Shown: piece by piece, positions 46,201 to 58,177 of the stretch | How positions within the stretch are numbered: the stretch's first letter is position 1 | Layout: each line of letters begins with the position of its first letter | Assembly (NCBI GenBank): GCA_037367405.1 | Contig: JAZKJV010009630.1 | Coordinates: 310,001 to 374,000, forward strand | DNA length: 64,000 bases | Source of the DNA: Ottelia alismoides | Lineage: Eukaryota; Streptophyta; Magnoliopsida; Alismatales; Hydrocharitaceae | Reading direction: 5' to 3' | The notes under the pieces: model-generated | Databases searched by the model: none | What the model was told of the DNA's origin: nothing | What the model saw: the letters and a program-made list of their open reading frames with translations, nothing else | Translations under genes and position numbers: made by a program

Positions 46201-49200
46201 TATAGCAGACAGACAGTCATTCAACAGGTGGCTCAAATAGCCTCTTCCACTTGGATTTCTTTTAATCCACTTGTCAACCAAGGGCTTACCTCCCTTGGTT
46301 ATATAAACCTCAATCCCCTCTCCCTTATTCTCTCAATTGTCTTTGCAAACCCAATGTATGAGCCTATTTCTCTCAACCTCTCAGCCGTAAGGCCTCTCTC
46401 TCTCCATTATTTCTTGCTGGAACATGGAGCTATAGCCCTTCCTCCATTTTCTCCAGCTGAAGAAGCCGACTCATCCACATTTGTTGCAGTTTCAGCCTAT
46501 GTGTCGACCAAGGCAGCCCAACAAACTGCAGTCCAGCAGCTCTAAAAGTTGTTGCAGGCTGCTCCACCTTCCCTGTTGAAGTTGAGAGCTTCTTCCAAGC
46601 AGCTAGGGTTGCTCTTCAAGCAGCCCTCTTGCAGCCATTTGCTGCATGCATGATACTTCTCCAAATTTTGGAGCCAATTCAATGTACAACCTTTTTCCTC
46701 CGAAATCCAAGATCCAATGGTAAGTTAACCTCCTCATTCCTCTATTTATATAAACCCCAAATTCCTCCCTCTATTCCCTTTAAATTCTTTCCAACCCCAG
46801 CCGTAAGAAGCCCTTTTCAGTCTCTCTCTCCTCTAGATATTTGGCTGAAGCTTCTCTCCATGGTTGAAGCAAAAATTGCTCAATGCAGCTAGGATCTAGA
46901 GATAAACAACAGCTCAAAGCTACTGCTTTTCTTGAAGTTTCTCCAAAGCAAAATCCTGTAGCTGATCTTGGAGATGTTGCATGTCTTGCTGCATGCAAGA
47001 TCAAACCTAAAAGAGGTACAATCTAACCCACCTTTTGCTGCAATTCATGTTCCCAAAACAAAAAAAAAATCCAAATTCTAAACCCTTTATATAGCTACAT
47101 TTTTCATACTTTGGAGGTTGGGGTGCATGGGTTTTACTGCACAAATTTTTGGATTTAGGAATTCAACTTGTGATCTGAAATGGAATATTACAAAGCATCT
47201 TAATCTATTTATCGGCTCTGGTTCTACGTTAAATCCTGCAGTATTTAGCCCAGATCTCTTTCAACATTGTGTCAATTCTCATGCATATCACCTGAATGTT
47301 TTGGAGTCAACATGTTCTGAGCATACGACTCAATAACTCATGGTTCTGATGCCCATTTTATTTTGTTCTACGACCATCTACATATTCCAACTTGTTGCTT
47401 ATTAACTTGGTCATGGGATTCTTATTGTCATAGTTTCCCCGGATTTTTGTATTTGGTTAAGCTTACTTACACTTCAAATTCATGAATGAATAAATATAAC
47501 TCCAACTTCTTGATTTAACTCCTATATGGATAATTATTTGCAAATACATGTCATAATTTAGACCATATCTTATGTGTATGGTTGGTTGTAATTTTTATTC
47601 TTCTAAGTACATTATGTGTTCTGAAAATATATATTCACAATCATTTTTTTTAAGTGAATATATTTTCTATTACATATACCCAAGCTTCTTTTGTTAGTAT
47701 TTCATACTGTCTATATGATCTATAAGTGAACACGCATCATTCTGATGACTTAAACTTTTTATTCATATATTTCTCAACTGCTTGTGCTTCAACGTTGTGT
47801 ACATGTACAAGTGTTGTAATATGTATTGTCTAATGGATATATATGTACTCATACTTATAAACAAATCAATATTGTCATTTAATCCAGGTTATCCATATGT
47901 GCAATTATAACTGTCCTTTACATGTTGCAGTATATCATGAGTATTTTGACTTGAATATCAATGCATGCATACACTCCTTTAGTCGAGCTTTAGTACTCTA
48001 CATATCTTTTTGTGTATTCAGACACCTTCTTCAAGCTGTAAATTTTTCTATGATCATTCTCCTACAACAAAACTGCTATCATCACCGATATGTCCTACCT
48101 TGGTGCACTTACATCTAAATTCCTATGAATACGGTATATCTCATGAGTTCTCTAGCATTCATTTGAAATAATCTTTAACCACGTAGACCTCAGTAGGAAT
48201 CAACTTATTATAGATGCGAATACATGTGCTTTATATTATAATGATAAAGTAGCTAGATTGTGAAGTTAGTACTTATTCAAACCAATTTTATACATTCTGA
48301 TCTTAGAGCTTAAAGATTTAAAAGTTGAAACTTTTAGCATGCAAGTTAACTACGGCAATAATATTTACTTAGACTATATAGATTAGTCCAAGATAAATTA
48401 TAAGCTTTTGATCTCGGGATGAAATATCGAGAATTGCTATTTACATACAAGTAACTTTCAAAATCCAGTTCAATAAGCAGGCCGCCAAATTATGTGATAA
48501 TCTATTATCAAAGATCGGAAATTTTCATGATCAATCATTTAGATATGAATCACTAATTATGGATCACTATTCAATCAGATTGTTGATAAGATGTGTAGAT
48601 CTGTAAAGTTAACCAAATCAGAGACCGAGAGGAAGTGTGGAATCAAGTCAGTGATGGTAAGTCAGTAATAATTGATAATTATGAGTGCCAGTCATGGTGA
48701 CCTTTACACCTGACTGTGCGAGGGGGCGGTGACCCTCAGCTGGGCGGGAGATAGGAAGCCCAGTCAGGGCAGCGGCCGCTTCGTGCGCGGGTCTAGGATC
48801 CCAGTCTTTTTCTCGGTTTTCTCGCGAGCGCTCGCAGTTTTTACGCCTCTCTGGGATCCACAGGTTTCTTTTAAAGACCGGTTCCGCTGACCCTTGTTCG
48901 TTAGGGTGCCTAGGCAGGAGGACCCTTGGTTTTAGTTTTTCGAGCTCGTGAGCCCGTACGGTCGGGCCGGTTTTTCTTTTAGAGCGACTTTTCTAGAGAG
49001 TCTCTCTCACCCGTCTCAGTGGCGTAGTTTTGGAGTAGACCTATCCCTCTATTGGACCGCCTTCCAATTAGAGGGCGAGACGGAAGAGCCTTTTGTAGGC
49101 TTCCTCACCGCTTGAGTTTTATTAATTTTTCGCCAGCAGACTTGGCGATGCTACATCCGAATCATCCGTGTATACATCTGAATCCTCTATGGCTACATCT

Positions 49201-52200
49201 GAATCATTTACAATTGAATTTGGAAAAGTTACAAATGAGATTGGATTGAGTTACAATTAAGCTTGGCTAAAGTTGAATTACAGTTGAATTGGTTACATAG
49301 AAACTTGGTTACAGTTGAGTTGGTTTCCGAAGAACTAGTTACTTTCTGCCAATAATTCCTGACAAAAAGAAAAGACCATATCATGACAATGATCCTTATC
49401 AGACCTTGAACTACTACCATAGTTGTAAGATATAGCTAGTGGACGTATTGGGAACTTAGTTAGGATGCATTTTACTCCACCGCATGCCTACGGAGGCACC
49501 CCAACCCTAAGGCTTCCTTACTACCTTAGAGTCATAGTGTGAGATCTTACCTAGACCAAAACCACAGACTATCCACTAAGCTTAAGAAAATCAACAAGAA
49601 AAGAATCAAAACCCCGGATCCATCATATACCCTTACTATGATCAATCCACAAGATTATTAATCATCATTATAAGCATTTAATAGAGATAATGATCATATC
49701 ATAGTGTCATCATTCACATTCTCAAATAGAAAGGCAATGACTTAAATATGGATCATATGATGGTTGTATATCAATGATTAATGTGGGTAATTAGTGTAGG
49801 ATGAGTAGAATGGAGTTTTACATACCAAACCAAGCCTGTTTCATTGCAAGTAGCTTTAGATTTTAATTTATCATAGCCAATTTACTTGCTTTCTTTTGTA
49901 GACATTAAATATCCTGTTATTATCAATAAATTAGATGTACTCAACGTTTGTTGATGTTCTTTTCTCCCTATTCCATGGATTGCAGGCAAAATACCTGCAC
50001 CGTTGTATTGGGAGAATTGAACATCAGCTTCTGCAGTTACAATTATCAGGTACGCATGCTATAGTTTATTCAAAATATTATATGCTTTTTATTTCTCTTC
50101 TTCTATAACTGGGATGCATGTACATAATACAAATTCTATTGTTACATGCCAACTGCTATGGAATTTATGCAATATACTTGTGACATAGTGTAGTTCTGTG
50201 GCTTATTAGTTAAATTGTGAATGTCATTCTTACATATGAAAAAGAAAAAATTTTCCCTGATTTTCAGCACTCTAATGTGATAATTTAGCGAACATAATAC
50301 TACGGGTGATATGTAAACGGGTATCCAGATCCGTTAAGGAGCGGGCGTCACATGTTCAATCGACTTGGGTGAGTTCGAGTTACTTGATTCAGGTAGCAGG
50401 TTGAAAAATGAAAACCATCACCCAATTAGTGATAGAATGTTGGATGTTCCTTTCAGAAAAACAATGGATGCAGCTAGTTCGTTATTACATACCAGATATA
50501 GAATACATGGACGTATCTATTAATAGGTATACTAAATTTAAGGTTCACCAGGTCATAAACAACTAATGAGTTAATTGTGTAAATTGACGGTGTAAGTCCG
50601 TAGCATAGAAAAAGATCAGGAGAAAATAGACATGAAAATGAAAAAATACCTTCCATGCATTAAAAAACAACAATCTCGCTGGAAATGTGTAAGGAGTGGA
50701 AGAAGAAAAATGCAAAAACTAAGGATGTGAATTGAGGGATGGATCTCACAGGACACGTAAGCTATAACCTCATTTCAGCACGAGAATATGATGCAGAACC
50801 CCCCAAAAAGCAACAATCTCGCTAAATATGTGCGAGGAAGGAGTGGAAGAAGAAATATGCAAGAACTAAGGATGTGCATTGAGGATTGGATCTCACGTGA
50901 CACGTAAGCTATAACTTCATTTCAGCAAGAGAATAGGATACAGAAACCCCAAACTATGATGGAGAGAAACTTTAAGAATCCAACAGGAATAAATACAGGA
51001 ATGGGGGAAATGGACATCTGTAGACAATGCCTCGGATTCCCCAACCTGTAGGAAATTCTAACAGATGTCCCTGATTCCTCGTTACAAAGTTATCCAAACA
51101 TAGTGCCAGCAGCATGCAACCAGTACCATGGACTGGTGATATTTTATTTCAAAAGTCCAAAGGTTGACTATCCAATTTGGATAGTCGTTCAACATCCATT
51201 CACTAATTAAAAATACATGTTCACAAACCGAGTCATCGCCTCTATCACAATAAAGAACCCACCCACTCCACAACAGCGACTCCACACTATGGACTAGGGA
51301 TATTCTAGGTGTATCAGCACCAACCATGTTTTCGACATTTCATGACAAGATCTATGCATCCTCCAGAAACCTTCAAAATTCTGCTGGTTAAACATCATAA
51401 ATGTTGCAGCTTCATTTGTAAAAGGTGCCATAGAAACAAGTACAGCAAGATATAATAAGTAATTAAATAACCAACCCCGTATGCTTTTACATCATTTGGA
51501 AGACGTTATTTTGGGTGCTGCAGATTCATTTGGTGTTAGGGAGTATTAATACGATACCTAGACATTGACCTGCAACATTACATGCTAAGGAGCCACCGCA
51601 TACATGCCCAAGAATAACAGTAATCAACACCATAATGATCTGCTATTTCTATATAACACCTAGCCACCCATGAGACACCCTTACCTGTTAAAGAGCCAAG
51701 TCTGCTATAAGGATGGCTTAAATAAAAATATGTATCTTTAAACTTAACTAACTATGAATCTCCAACGATAAAATACTCAAACCATAAAACAATATAATAT
51801 TGAAAAGACACTATTGGTAATCAGGCCAAGTAAAATTCGGAATCTAAAAATGATTGAGCATACATAAACTAATAACTAACGACACAACTAGCCTTATATG
51901 CTTTTGCACAAGTCCTGGAAGATGCTGAGAGTTTCAAATCCATTTAATATGTTAAAGGGACACCATAATGTTATTTTCACAAAATGCCAGTCCAAAAAAC
52001 ACAAGTAAAGCTAATATTACAAGAAAAGAAAATCATATTATATTATTAATGTCTATATTTGCATGCAAAAAACTTACGCAACCATAGAAATGTATGATGT
52101 TAAAAACACAATTTTCTAAACTTTAAATGTTTACCTACACAACATTCAACTAGAAGATCTTGAGTGTCTCTTGCAACACGGACATCGGGTGGCAACATCT

Positions 52201-52224
52201 CCTTGATGATCTTTGACATAGTGG
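43124..52224 (-). CDS. NC2 beta / Dr1 (TBP-binding repressor), four exons, first coding exon not found
   Basis: Minus-strand gene; exons 52224-52135, 44542-44448, 43592-43524 and 43282-43124 join in frame through GT-AG introns. The joined protein is a histone-fold subunit of the H2B/NF-YB type. Its characteristic pieces are KIIKEMLPPDVRVARDTQDL, FINLVSSESNEVCNREDKK, LGFGDYIEEVYAAYEQHKL and TEEEAAAEQQRMFAEARARM. Dr1 pairs with NC2 alpha (DRAP1), binds TBP on promoter DNA and blocks TFIIA/TFIIB entry, in the nucleus. The stop is TGA at 43126-43124. The family's short N-terminal exon (about 19 aa) is not visible to 64000, so the gene probably extends off the window. The introns are 7592, 855 and 241 bp. 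All seen codons are open and splice sites canonical, so it looks functional. Confidence 0.93.
43524..43592 (-). CDS. NC2 beta exon (histone-fold end)
   Basis: 69 bp, exactly 23 codons. Acceptor ACGACAG, donor ATG then GTGCGTG. Codes VLGFGDYIEEVYAAYEQHKL followed by ETM. Confidence 0.95.
44448..44542 (-). CDS. NC2 beta exon (histone-fold middle)
   Basis: 95 bp. Acceptor GGATTGCAG, donor GAG then GTTTTAT. Codes FINLVSSESNEVCNREDKK and TIAPEHVLKALE; the first two bases complete the Glu begun 7.6 kb upstream. Confidence 0.95.
45108..45475 (+). pseudogene. 3' end of an RTE-type LINE
   Basis: Frame with DRIQNDVIRRKVGAAPIEDK and MRENRLRWLG, the well-known C-terminal stretch of plant RTE reverse transcriptases, followed by 'gccaaccctactta' and a TTGTTGTT tail typical of RTE 3' ends. 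Lies inside the long NC2 beta intron, antisense to the gene. Confidence 0.8.
45685..49450 (+). repeat. Probable chromovirus-type LTR region (right end uncertain)
   Basis: Starts TGTAACATCCGG, the usual start of Tekay/Del-type Ty3/Gypsy LTRs, after TGTTC (45680-45684). It holds TATA-like TATATAAACC at 46299 and 46745, CT-rich leaders, and a GC-rich block at 48715-49120. Possible ends followed by TGTTC occur at 47309 (CAACA), 47047 (TTCA) and 50352 (GTCACA); I cannot choose between them. No internal coding domain is seen, so a solo LTR is likely. Inside the NC2 beta intron. Confidence 0.45.
46290..46870 (+). promoter_or_regulatory. Duplicated TATA/leader module
   Basis: TATATAAACCtCAA at 46299 and TATATAAACCCCAA at 46745. 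Each is followed by a C/T-rich leader, a 'cagccgtaag' passage (46383 and 46799) and CTCTCTCTC. Two related promoter-leader units about 446 bp and 416 bp apart at those landmarks. Confidence 0.5.
49986..50049 (+). other. Exon-like 64-nt segment with splice-site context
   Basis: A pyrimidine-rich run and TGGATTGCAG precede it, and CAG then GTACGC follow, like a bounded plus-strand exon. Frame 1 reads AKYLHRCIGRIEHQLLQLQL. I do not recognise the protein and found no flanking exons, so it may be a captured gene piece or chance. Confidence 0.25.
50668..50955 (+). repeat. ~145-bp tandem duplication
   Basis: 50668-50810 and 50812-50955 are alike, sharing 'caacaatctcgct', 'ggagtggaagaagaaa', 'actaaggatgtg' and 'acacgtaagctataac', with about 10% differences. 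In the NC2 beta intron. Confidence 0.8.
51000..52134. other. Intron DNA without recognised features
   Basis: Part of the long NC2 beta intron; AT-rich, no coding domain or repeat recognised. Confidence 0.5.
52135..52224 (-). CDS. NC2 beta exon (histone-fold start)
   Basis: 90 bp. Acceptor TTCTTCAG before CCACTATGTC; donor GTGTAG then GTAAAC. It enters at codon position 2 and ends after one base of a Glu codon, completed by AG of the next exon. Codes TMSKIIKEMLPPDV and RVARDTQDLLVECCV. In-frame ATG at 52220-52218 is not taken as the start, because the family has a further exon. Confidence 0.93.
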
Positions 52225-53249
52225 CTGAAGAACATGTATACGGTACACAAGTGAGGTTCTTAGAAAACATCTGTGAAGATATATTTGATTTTTTTAAGAA
52301 AATAAAGGGTTTGATCCCAAAAAGGGACACACCCAAAGCACCTTTATTAAAAACAAAAAGGTACAAGGAAAGACACCCAAGACTTAAAACAAAGACTCTG
52401 CGAGCTCCTATTCAGCAACAAGAAGAAAATCGAAACCAAGTTTAGTTTGAGAGGCTTATTATGTGTGCCACAAAGAAATAGAACAAGAAAAAAATCAAAC
52501 ACCATAGCATACATGCAAAAACGACAAATTAATCAGACAAAAACAGAAAATGCAAAAAGTCCTATTTATTGTAACGAATTCTACTCTTCAGCAACATAAA
52601 GAGAATAAAAGCCAAAGAGGAAAAGTGTGAGATATAAGGCAACACTAAGCATCTAAGATAAATAAAAACCAGTCATTGGTTTGACAAAAACAAACACAAA
52701 ATTAGGTCAATGAATATCCATCAAAACTGGGCTAAGTTTGAAGCCATATCAGCAAAATAAGGTTTTGTACTAAGCAGTCCGTTTTGGACTCCATTACCTC
52801 TCTTGAGCAGTCAGCTATTATCCCAAGATGCCAACTGTTGGATAGAATGTCATGCCTACTAAGATCATTTCTAATTGAATAAGACAAAAGACTCCGAGAT
52901 TGAAGTTGAAGTGGACTTTTCCAAGGCACATGGTTGCCTGGGCTGGAAGTTCATTTAGATGTCACTACATCAGAGAGATTTCCCAGACATGTGAATTGCA
53001 TGGATGAATAAATGTGTAACAATAGCTTATTCCTCGATTTGGTAAACGGACATGGGGTGGTTTTCAAGCCTTGGAGGGGATTAAGCAAGGATGCCCACTT
53101 ACGCCACTTTTGTCCGTCATCGTGACAGATGTTTTGACTGTCACGGTAAACTTGGTAGCCCGTGATTTCTTCGAAGGTTTTTCTAGAGATGACATTTATT
53201 TATGTTCTTCAACATGTGTACAATATGGTGCTTATTGTTGATGGTGGTC

Positions 53250-54471
53250 CGGGATTTGAAAAATGAAAAGCGGAATGAGGTGTTTTCCCTGGAAGCGAGG
53301 CAAGATGTAGCCTCCAGGTGGTGGAGGCGTAAGCATCAATTTTTAAAGGAAAATACCTATCAATAAAATATCTACTAACAAATTATATAAAATCTCACTT
53401 ACATGATATATAGCACTATAATATATGATGAAATTATAGAGATAGAACACAAGAAGAAAAGATACACAACTCTATATAGCTTTTCACTAAATTTTCATCC
53501 AAGCAAAGAGGGAATCATTGTCTCTAATTGTCATTGAAGTATCATACATTATTATATAGCCACTTTAAGTAGGGTCGGCTACATGGATTTTTTACCTCCA
53601 TTCTGATCTATCTTGGGTCATTCTCAGGCTTAGATACAAAAAACTTAGATCCCTTTGTATAGTCTCATTCCAACACTTCTTGGGCCTTCCACACCCTCTT
53701 TTAATCGGCTCAACATTCCAAAACTCACATCTCACCGGTGCATCAGTTGACCTCCTGTGCAAATGGCCAAACCACCTTAAGCGATTTTCTCGCATATTAT
53801 CCTCGATCAGAGCTACACCAACTGTCATTCTAATGGCATCATTCCGAATCCAATCTTTACGTGTGAATTTATACATTCAGAGCTACACCAATTTTCATTC
53901 TAATGTCACTTAAAAAATTATAGTACGTAAAAATTATCATAAAAAATACTTCGATGAAACTTGTACGTAATGTGGCTAACATGTAGTATATGACAACACT
54001 GAGATACGTGGCATTCTTTCATGTTTATTCAGCTGACTACATTACATAGCACATTATGTGACCTCTCCTTAAAAATTAAGTTTGTGAGTAATGTTTGCTA
54101 TGAGATTTGTGGATTCGTACATTTAATGGTGTAATATTAAGAGTTTACTCACATAATTGGGCATGTTTAATGGTGAATTTAAACAGAAAAGAGGCCAAAT
54201 TTAAGCATTTGTCTTGTATAAATATATCCTAAACAATTAGACCTTTATAAGCATATGAAACTACTAATTGAACAAATGTTTTTCTTAAGAAAATACTCTG
54301 AAATCCTTAAAGCCCGAGGAACTAACTCGCATCACACCTCACACCTCGATCGCCTCAGACCACCTTGATCAAGCGAGGTGTACACCTCACCAAAGGAGCC
54401 TAAGGCATGTGCCTCAAGACTAAAATGAGTTGCCTCACCTCTGTGCCTCGAGGCATACTTTTTTAAACCAT
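53250..54471 (+). mobile_element. hAT-like TIR element inserted in the LINE
   Basis: Interrupts the LINE. Candidate 8-bp duplications TGGTGGTC (53242-53249) and GGGTGGTC (54472-54479), 7 of 8. Ends GGGATTTGAAAAA and (reverse) CATGGTTTAAAAAA, with several GCCTC/GAGGC motifs inside each end. No transposase frame. The same end type bounds 57168-58024. It carries an RTE fragment on its minus strand. Confidence 0.6.
53556..53880 (-). pseudogene. 3' end of an RTE-type LINE
   Basis: Frame 53876-53592 reads DWIRNDAIRMTVGVALIEDN, MRENRLRWFGHLHRRSTDAP and GCGRPKKCWNE, then the 'gccgaccctactta' 3' end (53569-53582 on the reverse strand). Same family end as 45108-45475, opposite strand. One inner stop follows 53592. 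Confidence 0.85.
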
Positions 54472-55985
54472 GGGTGGTCTATCTGAATGCAGAGGAATCA
54501 AAGCTTTTCTAGACATTTTTTGGGGAGATCTCCGAAGGAACTCTACTTTTATTCCATCAACGACTTGATAGGTAAATACGAGAGTATTTTGTCGGTACAC
54601 CAAGGAGGAGTTTGCCCATCTCATATCTTAGCATGCCAGTGGTTAATGGTACATTACGACAGGTAGACTGGATGTCCATGATCAAGAAGCTAGAGAAGAA
54701 GTTAGCAGGTGGAAGACTTCATCCCTTTCTAGAGGAGGATGTTCAGTGTTGGTAAAGGCAATCCTCTCAGTCATCCCTGTTTATTCATGTCATGTCGTAT
54801 CATGTTGTCAAGTGTCCAAAGGCAGCTTGAGTCTATTTTTAGGCAAAGGGGGGGCATGCCAAAGGTAACTACCTCACAAGCAACTTGAGTCTTTGATGTG
54901 GCAATTCTTTTGGCCCTTAGAATCATCGGGTATCCCATTGGTGGACAAAGACTCCATTATGCAAAATGTTGAGCATGGTGGATTGGATATTCTTAAGCTA
55001 AAGAGATGAATAAGGTCTTGATAGCAAAGTAATTGAACAGATTAAGGAGGATGATGATGATTTGCTTATTAGGTTGATGTCATCAATATATAGGATCATA
55101 ATTGAACTTTCTACACAACCTAAAGTCATCGCTTCGCCGTCTACTTTCTACAGGTGTATATGTTACGTATTGTCTGAGGTGTGTTTTTTAGGACAATGAT
55201 GGGTGACGAAAAAGGTCTTATGCTTCTAGACTAATCATTGGATGGATGAGAAGTCTAGGCAACTGCTTCCTGCATCTCTTCGCTTTGGCAAAAAAACAGA
55301 TTGCCTGACTCGTGAACATATGATCGAGTTGTGCCAGGACTATACTTTTTCCAGTGAACCTTTCTCGTCATATATTAGAAGATTTCTTGCAGTTATCAAG
55401 ATCCATTACTATAGTGGACACCCCGAAGGACGGGCAGGTTTACGGATATGGCGGGATGGACACTTTTCAGTGAAGAAAGCATATAAGGATATGTGTTTGT
55501 TCATTGTTATGGACCCATGCATATATGTTCAGGAGTGTGCGTGTACATGGAAGTGGAAGACCCCTTTACATGTCAAGGTCTTACTCTAGCTATTCATGCA
55601 TGAACGCATCATAATGGTGGGTGCACGAAGGGCCTGAATCTACCAAGGTATTGAAGCGAGGCAAATGTGGTGTGAGGAAGAAAGATTTGGAGGACATCGA
55701 TCACATATTTTTTGTGTATATTCGAGGCGAGAATCGAAGGAGGCATGTCTTCACAAGCGTGATACTCTAGGATGCAAACTCTTTCTAGGAGTTGATTGAT
55801 GGTGGTTTAAGAGGGTCAGAGGATGACCGACTAAGGGTTATCGCCCTTATTTAGGTTAAATCCGATTGGCGAAAAATGGAGTTATAATCAAGTAGGAAAG
55901 GTTATGTAGAGAATGTAATTGACCACGTGAGAGCACTCGTTGAGACTTGGTTTTTGTAATCTTATGTACCTTACTTTTAATTAAA

Positions 55986-56594
55986 TTGAGCTAAGGTTGG
56001 CATCTTCATAATGTACAAACCCATGATTTCCTAGAAAAGGTTGCATACTGGGATAATTTTGTCAATTCCCCAATCAGAAACAAGAATGGTGCTCTAATAG
56101 ATATCATACTCACAAGCTCATATAGTTGGTCGAGAAAGAATCTTACTAGCAACAAGGAAAACAGTGTCAAAATGGTCACCTCTCTCAAAGAGCTTGTTTG
56201 ACATGAAAAAGAAGTTACAGTTCTGTGAAAGGTAATAAAGATCAGATCGTTTCAGACTTTGTCAATTTCATTAATATTAAATGTTATCGTAAATACATGA
56301 TCCACCTAGGATCTACTTCTAGCGAGCCAATCAATATGAAAAAAATGGCTTGACAAATCCTTTAAACAAACAGAATGATGACCTGTTACCTGCTCACAAG
56401 TGTGGCATATCAGTAATTAATAGTCGACAAAAAATAAATTATCTGTTTATGCCAACTGTGGCAGAGAAAAATGTTAAAATTAGATAATATGTTGGACTAA
56501 TAATTGGCATATAAAAGGTGCCAAGGTAAAACTCAGAACTTGCAAATGTCAAAAGAAGGAAGACATGAATTGTTTTTATTTTTAAAAATATGGA
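55986..56594. other. No recognised gene
   Basis: AT-rich DNA upstream of NC2 beta exon 52135, probably still its intron. Nothing recognised. Confidence 0.45.
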
Positions 56595-56760
56595 TGTTAG
56601 TTTAGCTGTTTATTTTCAGGATTGCATCGTCTTTTCTGGCCTTAGGGTATTCATGCAATATCCTGGTAAACCCTAGATCACTTCTCTTCAATTAAGAGGC
56701 GTTTAGGATTTTGATAATAAACAAGTTATTTCCATCATATTTCACATGGTATCAAAGCAG
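56595..56760 (+). mobile_element. Short Copia-type LTR with primer binding site
   Basis: TGGTATCAAAGCAG at 56747-56760 is one base from the tRNA-iMet complement TGGTATCAGAGC used by Copia elements. It follows a TTTCACA end at 56746. The LTR start is placed at TGTTAGTTTAGC (56595) by inference. A Ser/Pro-rich, degenerate sequence follows; no pol remains nearby. A C-run and (CA)n lie at 56813-56840. Confidence 0.6.
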
Positions 56761-57167
56761 TGGTCCTAAACCGATTTTCTCTACCTCGTTTGACCTAGTC
56801 CCCCAATAATACACCCCCCCCCCCCACACACACACACACAACAATCCACAAACAGAACCTCACCAGCCCTTAGCCAATATTGGTCCTTCAATGCTAGACA
56901 ATCAATGCAGCCCTCGTTCTAGGCTCAAAATGCTGCCTAGCACACTCATCACCCAGCGCCTCCTTCCAAGCCCTCTCACAATGCATTCTCCTCAAAGATG
57001 CCTCATGCTGTTGCACCTACAATTGCCAACCACTCAACAATGAGACCTTGATGTAAGATGATCAGCGCAGCTGCCATGTTAGCACATCTTGCGGCCATAC
57101 TGATCGCTGCGGAAATGTCACAGTCAGGCCCAGTAACAACCTGCTGCACCTCATTGCCTTATGCACT

Positions 57168-58024
57168 CATGGTTCGAAAAAACTAGCCTCAAAGCAGTCG
57201 AGGCATATGCCTCAAGGTGCCGCAGTCTCATTAAGCCTCGAGGTGTGCGCCTCGGTCCAATCCAAAGGCGTGCATCTTAGGTAGCTGAGGCGTAGCCTCG
57301 AGGCGGAAAGCTTCTAGGCGGTCGAGGCATTCTCTGAGGTGTTTTTGTTATTTTGAAGCATTTTATTTTATTATTTACTTCGTAGTTTGAGAAGCATATA
57401 AATATATGCTTGTTTAGAATAATGATTATACAAGATGAATGTCTAAATCTGTTGCCCCTTCCGCATAACTTCATATTACCATTAATTGTATCCAACTATT
57501 TTGATAAACTCTTATCATTTCGCTCTTAATGAATGAATTTATAAATATCAAATCTAACAATACTCGTAAACTTAACCGTTTTACAATGTGTCGAGCAAAT
57601 CGAAATGGATAGGATTCATGATTTCTCGTGCTGCCATATATTATACATTAGACGTACAACATTAAATTTCTTCGACGTATAACTAATCGTCTTTTAATTA
57701 TAATAATATTTCAATGACAGATATTTATTGTTTAATTCTTTTGCAACATTTATAAGCAATGAATTCATCTGTGATTGGATAAAAATGAGTAGAAACAGAT
57801 ATAAAGTTGTTCTATCTTCTCTTTTGATGTTCTTATCTCTATTATTTCATCATATATTATAGTGTTAGGTATATATCTTGGGCATAAAACATATAATTAC
57901 ATTGGTATGTATATAAGTAAAGTTTTATGCATATTTTTTTCTTAAACGGAAGCTTAAGCCTTGAGGCTATGTCTCACCTCGATTCCAAGGGAAACAACTC
58001 ATTCCACCTTTTGTTTTTTCAAAC
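57168..58024 (+). mobile_element. Second copy of the CATGGTTYGAAAAAA TIR element family
   Basis: Left end CATGGTTCGAAAAAA; right end, reverse strand, AAGGTTTGAAAAAA. GCCTCGAGG-type motifs crowd the first ~180 bp (57185-57345), and AAGCCTTGAGGC occurs near the right end (57955). AT-rich, non-coding centre. No matching 8-bp duplication seen. Confidence 0.5.
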
Positions 58025-58177
58025 CTTGTCCAACACATCCCTTCTAAATCGTTCCAAATTTGTAACTTCCAAGATAACATATTGATTATGAACTAGAATT
58101 ATATCTCTTTTTCTTTTTTGACCACTATGTCCATGACTTCACTCACTTTTACAGGGATGAACCCTCTTGTATCCAAG

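Larger units (their letters stand above)
52925..55985 (+). pseudogene. Degenerate L1-type LINE, split by a TIR element
   Basis: 52970-53249 carries shifted pieces of RT (WMNKCVTIAYSSIWVNG, EGIKQGCPLTPLLSVIVTDVL). After the insertion, 54480-55600 continues with MPVVNGTLRQVDWMSMIKKL, EKKLAGWKT, LVKAILSVIPVYS, and then the open frame 55242-55589 with GLRIWRDGHFSVKKAYKDM and WKWKTPLHVKVLL, the start of the zinc-binding region. It ends in 'ttttgtaatcttatgtacc...' as plant LINEs do. Antisense to NC2 beta, upstream of its exon at 52135. Confidence 0.75.

Noticed and set aside
52164..52445. 93-aa plus-strand frame
   Set aside because: Antisense of the NC2 beta exon; the minus-strand reading has splice sites and family match.
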